Source: Pseudarthrobacter sp. (lineage in GTDB: Bacteria; Actinomycetota; Actinomycetes; Actinomycetales; Micrococcaceae). Taken from it: a DNA stretch of 6,861 nucleotides. The stretch lies in assembly GCA_013362385.1 (NCBI GenBank), contig JABFWC010000192.1, forward strand, positions 1 through 6,861, in the 5' to 3' direction. This document shows positions 1-5,220 of the stretch, piece after piece (the first letter of the stretch is position 1; the number at the start of each line of letters is the position of its first letter). Position numbers and translations under genes: made by a program. Below the pieces are notes generated by a model that did no database searches, was not told the DNA's origin, and worked only from the letters and a program-made list of their open reading frames with translations.

Positions 1-826
1 CGGCGATCCGGACGGGCTCGCCGCCCCGGGAGTGGACCAGGGCGAGTCCGATCTTCCTGGCGTCGGACAGCAGGCCCCACAGGTTCTTCCCGGCATAGGA
101 GTTCAGGCCCAGCCACAGCCCTGCGGAGTTGTGCATCCGGCTGGCGGAGGGGGAGTGGCCGGCCAGGAACTCCTGCAGCCATTCCACGTGCGCCTGGTTC
201 GATTCCCGCCGGAAGTTCAGGTAGCTCAGGGTGTTCCAGGAGACGTCACCGCGGATCCACTTGCCCTTGGCACCCATGATCACGGGCCGCACCTTGAGCT
301 GCCGGACACCGCGCAAAGGATCCCGGCGGCCGGTGTAGGAGAAGTGCGGCGGCGGCTCTTCGACCTCGAACTGCAGAGCCAGGGGAACCCCGCCCGCGGA
401 GGGGACGCTGCCGGGCTGGGAGATCAGCGGACTGAGCGCCTGCTCCCAGTCGGACAAGGCTGCGGAAGGGGCGCGGGACACCTGGGTGGACGCGGACGGG
501 GCAAGTAGCTGGACGCGGATGGCCGGGTTGTCCTCCGCGGCGAAAAGCAGCGCCGCCACGTGCTTGCAGTCCTTGCGGACAGGGCAGCTGCACACACCCA
601 CCGTGCAGCTCCAGCCGCCGCCGCGCCGGACCAGCTTTGCTGTGGTGGAGTAGGGCACTTCCGCGCCTCCCCGGACCTTCCCCAGCATGAGCCCGGTCCC
701 GGCGTCGAACGACATCCCCGAGACGCGGCCGGCCATGGCATACGCCAGCCCCGCCGCGAGCGAGCGGTCGTTGATGGCGGGAGTCTGTATTGCCAGGGCC
801 GCACTTTCGTCCGGTTGGGATGGCAT
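1..826 (-). CDS. SWIM zinc-finger protein, probably N-terminus of a SNF2/DEAD-type helicase (partial)
   Basis: The gene is read on the minus strand from ATG 826 and stays open to base 1, so about 275 residues are visible and the C-terminus lies outside the window. An in-frame TAG sits 9 bases upstream of this ATG, making it the most upstream possible start; only a weak GAAAG stands in for a Shine-Dalgarno. Residues 79-89 read CSCPVRKDCKH, a textbook SWIM motif (CxCxnCxH) that binds zinc and mediates DNA or protein contacts. After it come a linker of about 45 residues and a conserved-looking stretch (KVRPVIMGAKGKWIRGDVSW, about residues 178-197). In actinobacteria this arrangement normally leads into a SNF2-family ATPase of roughly 1,000 residues or more, but no helicase motif is visible here, so that part is inferred. 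A stand-alone SWIM protein is the alternative. Overlapping frames are Arg/Pro-rich shadows. Confidence 0.75.
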   Translation of the reverse strand, partial: MPSQPDESAALAIQTPAINDRSLAAGLAYAMAGRVSGMSFDAGTGLMLGKVRGGAEVPYSTTAKLVRRGGGWSCTVGVCSCPVRKDCKHVAALLFAAEDNPAIRVQLLAPSASTQVSRAPSAALSDWEQALSPLISQPGSVPSAGGVPLALQFEVEEPPPHFSYTGRRDPLRGVRQLKVRPVIMGAKGKWIRGDVSWNTLSYLNFRRESNQAHVEWLQEFLAGHSPSASRMHNSAGLWLGLNSYAGKNLWGLLSDARKIGLALVHSRGGEPVRIA

Positions 827-908
827 GAAGCGCTACTTTCGGCAGGCCACGGCGGAGCCGGGTCCGGTGGGTGGTTATCTGATCCATCTTAGTTCGCCGG
901 ACGGCACA

Positions 909-928
909 CCCCCGCCCCGCCCCCGCCC
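909..928 (-). other. G-quadruplex-forming motif upstream of the SWIM gene
   Basis: On the minus strand four G-runs of 3, 5, 4 and 5 bases are separated by single C residues, a near-ideal G-quadruplex; the plus strand is the matching C-rich i-motif. It lies about 83 bases upstream of the SWIM protein's ATG, on the non-template strand of that gene, in the divergent region between it and the DMP19-family gene (827-1062). Apart from this motif and the DMP19 ribosome site I see no clear promoter in that region. A regulatory role is inference. Confidence 0.5.
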
Positions 929-1062
929 TCAACGGTGCCACCCACCCAAACGACCCGGAAATTTCGCCTCCCGTTCATGTCCTCCACGACAGTGCCGTGA
1001 CGTGGCCGCCGTACCGTGAAAGCGTCCGCAGCGCCACCCGCACCAGCAGTAAGGATTTTTCG

Positions 1063-1677
1063 ATGATCACCAGCCAGCAGCCCGTCGTCCTGACCAGCAG
1101 CAGCGTCGAAGCCGGCAGCGAAGACGCCGTAGCTGCCAACGTGGGCATGGTGGACGCGATGCATGCAGCGTTCCTGCACCTGGAGGAAATGTCGCCGGTG
1201 GCCGTCCGCAGCTACTACGTGGATTTCTACCTCAGCCAGGCGCTGGAGGGCGGGTTCGCGCAGTATGTCTTCACGGCCGGGGACCGGGCGGAAACGGACA
1301 CCCTGATCCGGGAAGGCATGGCGGGCATGGGGGCCGCTGCCCACCTGGACCTCTTCAACCGCAGCGTCGGGCAGTACGACTCCCTGTCGGACGCGGACGC
1401 CGTGCACTACCTGGACGGCACCCCGGACGAACGGGGAAACGTTCCCGGCGGCGTCCTCCGGATGGAGGAGCTCGACGGTGAGTTCGAGGACCTGCTGGAA
1501 CGCGAAAACATCACCGCCCTCAATGCGGCCTGGCTGTGCCGGCAGCCGGATTTGCTGGTGATCGACGACGAAGAGGCGGGCGCCTATATCCAGCACCTGG
1601 CGGCCCGTATTCCGGATCTCGCGGAGCGCCGGGCAAGGGTCGCCGCGGACCTGCTGGCCGCCTCAGCGGCCGACTGA
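1063..1677 (+). CDS. DMP19 family (DUF4375) acidic protein
   Basis: A 204-residue cytoplasmic protein. The ATG at 1063 is chosen over an upstream in-frame start at 997 because AAGGA (1051-1055) lies 7 bases before it. Residues 51-70 contain YYVDFYLSQ followed by EGGFAQYVF, the signature of the DMP19/DUF4375 family, which takes its name from the Neisseria DNA-mimic protein DMP19. The protein is very acidic: by hand count about 36 Asp/Glu against about 12 Arg and no Lys, including a DDEE cluster near residue 170. The Neisseria member mimics DNA to bind a repressor and the nucleoid protein HU; whether this distant homologue does so is unknown. There is no signal peptide or membrane segment. It appears monocistronic, with a hairpin at its 3' end and a divergent SWIM-domain gene upstream. 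Family assignment is fairly secure, function is not. Confidence 0.8.
   Translation: MITSQQPVVLTSSSVEAGSEDAVAANVGMVDAMHAAFLHLEEMSPVAVRSYYVDFYLSQALEGGFAQYVFTAGDRAETDTLIREGMAGMGAAAHLDLFNRSVGQYDSLSDADAVHYLDGTPDERGNVPGGVLRMEELDGEFEDLLERENITALNAAWLCRQPDLLVIDDEEAGAYIQHLAARIPDLAERRARVAADLLAASAAD
1656..1671 (+). terminator. Hairpin at 3' end of the DMP19-family gene
   Basis: GGCCGC (1656-1661) and GCGGCC (1666-1671) form a perfect 6-bp all-G/C stem around a CTCA loop, ending four bases before the stop codon. No T-run follows, so if this is a terminator it is of the U-less type often proposed in actinobacteria. GC-rich coding DNA can also produce such a stem by chance. Confidence 0.35.
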
Positions 1678-1690
1678 ATTCCCGCTGGCC

Positions 1691-1718
1691 GTAACCTTGG
1701 CGGCGTCCGCGGCGATAT
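1691..1718 (+). promoter_or_regulatory. Candidate ECF-type promoter of the secreted repeat protein
   Basis: GTAACC (1691-1696) and CGATAT (1713-1718) are separated by exactly 16 bases. An AAC-containing -35 with a CG-starting -10 is the common ECF pattern, and the spacing equals that of the two promoters near 4558-4646. Transcription would start near 1725, giving a leader of about 58 bases before ATG 1783. Its natural user would be the ECF sigma encoded just downstream. Both hexamers differ from the second module's boxes, so a separate sigma is implied. This is a single match found by eye. Confidence 0.4.
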
Positions 1719-1782
1719 AGCACGTGATGGGTCCGCCAGCCGGATCCAGTTGGACGTGTCGTCAAGGTTTGGAGAAGTTAAG

Positions 1783-2445
1783 ATGTCCGTGTTCACCGTT
1801 CTCGCCAGCAGCAAGGTAGCCGCCGGAGTCCTGGCAGCAGGAACCCTGGCTGTGGGAGGCACGGGTGCCGCCGCCGTTTCGGGTGCGCTCCCCACCGAAG
1901 CCCAGCAGACCGCCCACGCACTTTTCGGTGCGCCGGCCCCGAAGCAGGCAGCCGAGGCCGCAGCCGACGCCACCGCGACCGCCAAGGCCACCGCGGCTGC
2001 TGAAGAAGAGACCAAAGCCACCGCAGACGCCGGCAAGGGCGCGGCGACCGCCAGCGTTGCGGCCTCTGCCGGCGCCAACACTGCAGTGGACGCTGCCGGC
2101 CCGGCCGCCATCGGCCTCTGCACTGCCTACACCCACGGCGGCCTGGACGCCTCCTCGAAGGCGTTCTCCTCGCTGTCCGTCGCCGCCAAGGGCGACGCGA
2201 ACATCGAAAGCTACTGCGCCGACGTCGTGGCCAAGGCCGACGCCGCTGCCAAGGGCAGCGCACAGGTGAAGGGCTCCGCCTCCGCAACGGTTGAACGTCC
2301 CGAGGTTCCGGCTGTTCCGTCCGCCCCCGCGGTCCCGGCAGTCCCGGCTGTTCCGGGTGTCGACGGCCAACCTGCCGTTCCCGCCGTGCCGGCCGTGCCG
2401 GCCGCGGGCAACACGGTCCACGCCCCGTCGGTTTCTGTCCGCTAA
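1783..2445 (+). CDS. Secreted or membrane-anchored Ala/Val/Pro-repeat protein
   Basis: A 220-residue exported protein. ATG 1783 is preferred to a TTG at 1750 because GGAG (1771-1774) precedes it by 8 bases. Residues about 4-33 are a hydrophobic signal or anchor segment, followed by SGALPTEAQQTAHALFGAPAP (residues 33-53), a motif I associate with the outer parts of actinobacterial anti-sigma-like membrane proteins. Residues 55-105 are an Ala/Thr/Lys/Glu-rich, probably helical linker. Residues 109-147 resemble a small extracellular domain found in such proteins (GLCTAY, SKAF, SYC), with Cys113 and Cys145 placed to form a disulfide. Residues 175-207 are a PAVPAVP repeat that could span the cell wall. 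The next gene is an ECF sigma factor. Exact function is unrecognised; a surface sensor or sigma-regulon target is inferred. The Ala/Pro-rich composition also makes opposite-strand frames look long. Confidence 0.75.
   Translation: MSVFTVLASSKVAAGVLAAGTLAVGGTGAAAVSGALPTEAQQTAHALFGAPAPKQAAEAAADATATAKATAAAEEETKATADAGKGAATASVAASAGANTAVDAAGPAAIGLCTAYTHGGLDASSKAFSSLSVAAKGDANIESYCADVVAKADAAAKGSAQVKGSASATVERPEVPAVPSAPAVPAVPAVPGVDGQPAVPAVPAVPAAGNTVHAPSVSVR
2305..2403 (+). repeat. Coding repeat for VPA/PAVP units
   Basis: This stretch encodes tandem Val-Pro-Ala units in two blocks split by PGVDGQ. At the DNA level it is an imperfect GTTCCGGCT/GTCCCGGCA/GTGCCGGCC-type 9-base repeat. Codon choice varies between copies, so the repeat looks kept for its protein rather than freshly duplicated. 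Copy number could vary between strains. Confidence 0.7.
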
Positions 2446-2460
2446 AACAGTTGGCTAGTC

Positions 2461-2486
2461 TGGACTGCGGCTGCAGCCGCAGTCCA
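2461..2486 (+). terminator. Perfect 26-bp palindrome after the secreted protein gene
   Basis: Two 13-base arms (TGGACTGCGGCTG and its exact complement) meet without a spacer, 15 bases after the TAA at 2443-2445. In RNA this gives a long, very stable hairpin, suitable as a terminator for the upstream gene or as partial read-through control into the sigma gene. There is no T-run. As DNA it could equally be a dimeric regulator's binding site. Confidence 0.5.
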
Positions 2487-2491
2487 GGCAG

Positions 2492-2507
2492 CCGGGCAGC
2501 AGCCCGG
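2492..2507 (+). terminator. Second hairpin in tandem with the palindrome
   Basis: CCGGGC (2492-2497) and GCCCGG (2502-2507) form a 6-bp stem with a 4-base AGCA loop, five bases after the 26-bp palindrome, and are followed by GAAAG rather than a T-run. Tandem stems fit termination or attenuation between the secreted-protein gene and the sigma gene. Confidence 0.35.
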
Positions 2508-2565
2508 AAAGACCCGCAACAAGGCAGTCGGAAACCATGGGGGCTGGCAGTCCGCGCCGGAAAAC

Positions 2566-2600
2566 GGGAGTGGCGTGCGCCGCCTCCCGCGATGGAGGAG
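2566..2600 (+). promoter_or_regulatory. Possible SD-sequestering leader switch of the sigma gene
   Basis: The strong Shine-Dalgarno GGAGGAG (2594-2600) lies 6 bases before GTG 2607. CCTCC at 2583-2587 can pair with GGAGG at 2594-2598 over a 6-base loop, hiding it. The same C-rich segment (CTCCC, 2584-2588) can instead pair with GGGAG at 2566-2570, helped by GGC/GCC pairing inside (2572-2574 with 2579-2581), which would free the SD. The two folds exclude each other, as in translational switches. The complementarities are seen directly; any switching is inferred. Confidence 0.35.
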
Positions 2601-2606
2601 CCGCTG

Positions 2607-3170
2607 GTGCTGGACACGTTGGCCCAGGACGAGATTGACATATTCGACGACCCGGCCGGAACGGATCCCGCCGTGTTGTTCGACGCTGCCTACCGGACCT
2701 TCGCGGGCCCGGTCCACGGCTACCTCAAGGCGCGTGGCGTCGATGATCCGGAGGCGGTGACCCAGGATGTCTTCCTGGCCTTCTACCCGCGGATCGGCAG
2801 CCTGACCGGCGGGGCGCAGGGCGCCAAATCCCTGATCTTCTCGATCGCCCACGCGCGCATGGTGGACCACTACCGCCGCGTGGAACGCCGGCCGCCGCTG
2901 ACCCCGTACGACCCCCTTACGGACGGCCGGACCACTCCCTCGGCGGAGGACCACGCCGTCGAACTGGCCAGCGGCGCCGAAGCCATGCTGGACGGACTCA
3001 GCGAGGAACACCAGGAGGTCCTGGCCCTTCGCGTCGTGGCGGACCTGTCCATCGACCAGGTGGCCGCCATCATGGGCAAGAGCGCCGGAGCCATCAAGCA
3101 GCTCCAGCGCAGGGCCCTCCAAAACCTCAAGGCACAAACGCTCAAAAGAAACCAGGCGAACAATGAGTGA
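2607..3170 (+). CDS. ECF-type RNA polymerase sigma factor (module 1)
   Basis: A 187-residue sigma-70-family protein. Region 2 covers about residues 24-96 (core-binding segment around VTQDVFLAFYPRI, 51-63; DNA-contacting end SIAHARMVDHYRRVERRPP, 79-97). Region 4 covers about 126-177, with the helix-turn-helix in DLSIDQVAAIMGKSAGAIKQ (146-165). It lacks regions 1 and 3, as expected for extracytoplasmic-function sigmas. The start is chosen at GTG 2607 because GGAGGAG precedes it by 6 bases; ATG 2592 is in frame but has no SD (its G begins the SD) and would add five residues. A TTG at 2451 would run through the palindrome and is unlikely. The stop overlaps the next gene by 8 bases (AATGAGTGA), linking it to a membrane protein that is probably its anti-sigma. 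The promoter class recognised is unknown. Confidence 0.9.
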   Translation: MLDTLAQDEIDIFDDPAGTDPAVLFDAAYRTFAGPVHGYLKARGVDDPEAVTQDVFLAFYPRIGSLTGGAQGAKSLIFSIAHARMVDHYRRVERRPPLTPYDPLTDGRTTPSAEDHAVELASGAEAMLDGLSEEHQEVLALRVVADLSIDQVAAIMGKSAGAIKQLQRRALQNLKAQTLKRNQANNE

Positions 3171-3987
3171 CACCGCAGGCTCCCGCAACGACGGGTTCGT
3201 TGACCAGCTCCTGCTCGAAGCGGACATGGACGACGACGGCCAGCTCCGTCCCGCCCTGCTCCAGCTGCGTGCGCTGGCGGCGGAGGCGCCCGCTCCCTCC
3301 GCCGACATCGCGGCCCTCATGGCGGGAGCCGGCAGGGCAAGTGCAGCCGCGCCGGCAACCGCCACACTGACCGCCGTCGATTTGCGGGCGGTTGAACCCG
3401 CCGCGGCGGGGCTGACTCCTGCCGCGCCGGTCGCCGAAGCCGCCGGACCAGCCGCAAGCATGCGCCACGCCGAGCGCCCGGCAGACGAGCTGGCTGCGCG
3501 TCGCAGGGCGAAGCGGCGCATCACGCTGACCACGCTGTCCGTGGCCGCCTCGCTCGCCGCCGGCGGTGCCGTCGCCGTCGCCTCCGACCAGGGTGTCCGC
3601 GATTCCTTCGCCCAGTTGAACCAGGCCGTCACCTCCTTCGTGACCGGCACGGCCGCGGCGCCCGCCGGAGGCGCGGGAAGCGCCGGTGGCACCGTCCCGG
3701 CGCCGCGCCCGGCGTCCACGACCGCAACCACCGGCCCGGAATCCCTGCCGAGCGTCCCGGCCTCGGCTCCGGCACCTGCTGTCGCGGCGCCGTCGGCCGC
3801 CCCGGAGATGCCGCCTACCACTGCTGCCCACGGCCAGTCCGGCGGGAAGAACCCTGTGCAGCAGACCTCCCCGGGCTCCGTCACGGAGGACGTCAGGAAA
3901 GGCCTGGACCAGGCGTCGAAACTGCCCGTCCCGGCGTCCACCGAGGTGCCGCTGCCGGGCAGGATCCCCGACGTTCCGCTCCGGTAG
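3163..3987 (+). CDS. Single-pass membrane protein, putative anti-sigma factor (module 1)
   Basis: 274 residues. The ATG lies inside the end of the sigma gene (8-base overlap) and lacks a good SD, so translational coupling is likely. A cytoplasmic N-terminal part (1-112) contains an acidic patch (EADMDDDG, 19-26) and a short helix-rich motif (LLQLRALAAEAPAPSADIAALMAG, spanning 32-55) of a kind I associate with non-zinc actinobacterial anti-sigmas. A basic stop (RRRAKRR, 113-119) precedes one membrane helix (120-140), so the C-terminus should be outside. The outer part begins SDQGVRDSFAQLNQAVTSFV (141-160), then a long Ala/Pro/Thr/Ser-rich tail to the end. There is no HxxxCxxC motif and no cysteine at all, so it is not a ZAS-type anti-sigma. 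The role rests on gene order, overlap and topology, not on a recognised domain. Confidence 0.7.
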   Translation: MSDTAGSRNDGFVDQLLLEADMDDDGQLRPALLQLRALAAEAPAPSADIAALMAGAGRASAAAPATATLTAVDLRAVEPAAAGLTPAAPVAEAAGPAASMRHAERPADELAARRRAKRRITLTTLSVAASLAAGGAVAVASDQGVRDSFAQLNQAVTSFVTGTAAAPAGGAGSAGGTVPAPRPASTTATTGPESLPSVPASAPAPAVAAPSAAPEMPPTTAAHGQSGGKNPVQQTSPGSVTEDVRKGLDQASKLPVPASTEVPLPGRIPDVPLR

Positions 3988-3989
3988 GG

Positions 3990-4006
3990 CCGGTGCCGGG
4001 AACCGG
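3990..4006. terminator. Weak hairpin between convergent genes
   Basis: CCGGT (3990-3994) and ACCGG (4002-4006) form a 5-bp stem with a 7-base loop in the short gap between the anti-sigma stop and the expected end of the convergent lipoprotein gene. It could act in both directions but is short and lacks T-runs. Confidence 0.2.
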
Positions 4007-4008
4007 GG

Positions 4009-4507
4009 TCAGTAGGTCTGGCCGCCGGCCGGCTTGATCATGTCGCCCGCGGGGTTCGCCAGGTACCAGTCGTTATTGACGCCCTGGCCCAGGACGTCGC
4101 CCGCCTAGGTGTCCTTGGCGAAGTGGTACAGCGGCATGCCGTTCAGGGTCACCTGCTTCTTCCCGTCGGGAGTGGTGATGGTGCCCAGGGTTCCGGTCAC
4201 GCCGGAGGCGCTGGGAGTTGCGGAGGTGGTGGTAACCGGCGGCCACTGCGTGAGGCAGCCGCCCGTGCAGGCACTCGTTCCGGATCCCTTTGTGTCCTTC
4301 GTGAAGAAATAGACGCTCATGCCCTTGGCATCCACCACGATGGTGCCCGCTGATGATGATGCCGTCATGAGCTCGGCGGCCGCGCTGGTCGCCGTGGACG
4401 CGGACGCCGTCGGAGAGGCAGTGCTGCCGGCGGCGCTGCCCGCCGCTGAACTGGTGGCCGGGCTGCCGCCCAAGGACGGCAAGTCCTGCCCCGAAGGGTT
4501 TCTTCAT
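4009..4507 (-). pseudogene. Broken COG4315-type secreted-repeat lipoprotein gene
   Basis: Read leftward from ATG 4507, preceded by a perfect AAGGAG with a 6-base spacer. The start gives MKKPFGAGLAVL, a typical signal-peptide beginning, but the hydrophobic core and lipobox Cys are missing: the mature-like sequence (GGSPATSSAAGS, then Ser/Thr/Ala-rich linker) continues in another frame from about 4470. That frame shows two secreted-repeat units (PF03640-like): IVVDAKGMSVYFFTKDTKGS with a CTGGCLTQWPPV cysteine loop, and KQVTLNGMPLYHFAKDT. It is then cut by TAG at 4107-4105. After the TAG the same frame goes on for 31 codons with the expected ending (AGDVLGQGVNNDWYLANPAG, then DMIKP) to TGA 4011-4009. 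Family members are exported lipoproteins of unknown function. Two lesions suggest decay; sequencing errors are the alternative. An ECF-like promoter lies upstream. Confidence 0.8.
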
Positions 4508-4557
4508 GGTGTGCTCCTTGGCTAGAGCCCGGCCTCGGATCGCCGGACGCTAACCCT

Positions 4558-4585
4558 ATGACGCTGCCGGGTGAAGAATGGTTCA
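4558..4585 (-). promoter_or_regulatory. ECF promoter TGAACC-N16-CGTCAT for the lipoprotein gene
   Basis: On the minus strand TGAACC (plus-strand GGTTCA, 4580-4585) and CGTCAT (plus-strand ATGACG, 4558-4563) are 16 bases apart. Transcription would start near 4551, about 44 bases before ATG 4507. It nearly duplicates the promoter facing the other way at 4619-4646, which strongly suggests one shared ECF sigma. The TGAACC/CGTC pattern resembles that reported for mycobacterial SigL. Confidence 0.7.
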
Positions 4586-4618
4586 GTGCGGTCGGGGGCT
4601 GCCGGAAACCGGGCATGA

Positions 4619-4646
4619 TGAACCAATTCCGGCCGCGCGGCGTCTA
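4619..4646 (+). promoter_or_regulatory. ECF promoter TGAACC-N16-CGTCTA for the sigma/anti-sigma operon
   Basis: TGAACC (4619-4624) and CGTCTA (4641-4646) are separated by 16 bases. The start point would be near 4653, leaving about 67 bases of leader before ATG 4720. Because the same boxes and spacing occur in the divergent promoter, autoregulation of the downstream ECF sigma is the simplest reading. The two -35 boxes face each other as an inverted GGTTCA/TGAACC repeat 33 bases apart. Confidence 0.7.
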
Positions 4647-4719
4647 ACAGCACGGGGAGAATGCATGCGGGGCCGCCAGGGGTTCCCGCAATCCGCCGGG
4701 CAGTGACGGGAGGAACGGC

Positions 4720-5220
4720 ATGCCGCTCGACGAGGACGTGGTGGAGGCCATCTACCGCGAACACGGCGAAGCCCTGCGCCGCTTCGTCCTGGGTGCCACG
4801 CATGACCCCCAGATAGCCGAGGACGTGGTGCAGGAAACCGTCCTCCGGGTCTGGCAGCACGCCCCGGACATCAACGGCAGCTTCCGCAGCTATCTGTACC
4901 GAACGGCCAGGAACATCATGATCGACAACTACCGCCGGAGCCGGCGGCGACCGCACGAGGCGCTGGAAGCCGGACTCACCGACCCCGCCGATGTGGTGGA
5001 GCGGGCCGACGAACTGCTCAACCGGGTGCTCATGGAGGAGGCGCTGCTGCGTTTGAGCAAGGAACACCGCGAGGTCCTGGTGGCCCTGCATTACCGCCGC
5101 TTCACCGTCAACGAGGCCGCTGTCCAGCTGAACATCCCCAGCGGAACGGTCAAGTCCCGGGCGTTCTACGCACTGCGGGCCCTGCGCACCATCCTGGACG
5201 AAATGGGGGTGGACCGGTGA
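4720..5220 (+). CDS. ECF RNA polymerase sigma factor, SigL/SigK-like (module 2)
   Basis: A 166-residue ECF sigma of normal length. ATG 4720 follows GGGAGG (4708-4713) with a 6-base spacer; upstream ATGs at 4661 and 4665 are out of frame. Region 2 spans about residues 10-78: the core-binding part is IAEDVVQETVLRVWQ (32-46) and the -10-contacting end is RTARNIMIDNYRRSRRRP (61-78). Region 4 spans about 106-158: LSKEHREVLVALHYRRF leads into the helix-turn-helix TVNEAAVQLNIPSGTVKSR (129-147), which reads the -35 box. The stop overlaps the anti-sigma start (GTGA). TGAACC-N16-CGTC promoters on both sides of its upstream region suggest it controls itself and the divergent lipoprotein gene. Assignment to ECF is secure; the SigL/SigK resemblance is from overall sequence, promoter and partner type. 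Confidence 0.95.
   Translation: MPLDEDVVEAIYREHGEALRRFVLGATHDPQIAEDVVQETVLRVWQHAPDINGSFRSYLYRTARNIMIDNYRRSRRRPHEALEAGLTDPADVVERADELLNRVLMEEALLRLSKEHREVLVALHYRRFTVNEAAVQLNIPSGTVKSRAFYALRALRTILDEMGVDR

Noticed and set aside
246..941. A 231-codon minus-strand open frame over the SWIM gene
   Set aside because: Its Arg/Gly/His-rich composition is that of a shadow; the frame beginning at 826 carries the SWIM motif and continues off the edge.
3617..3644. TGAACC-N16-CGTGAC inside the first anti-sigma gene
   Set aside because: It has the right -35 and spacing, but the -10 differs (CGTGAC) and it is internal to a gene with no start downstream that needs it; most likely chance.
2442..3941. A 499-codon open frame on the minus strand
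   Set aside because: It lies wholly opposite the sigma and anti-sigma genes, whose domains and overlap are clear. Ala/Pro-rich, GC-rich genes keep the opposite strand free of stops.
4073..4507. Continuous 144-codon frame from the lipoprotein's start codon
   Set aside because: After the first 12 residues it turns His/Arg/Gly-rich, while the neighbouring frame holds the family repeats; it is the out-of-frame reading after the lesion.
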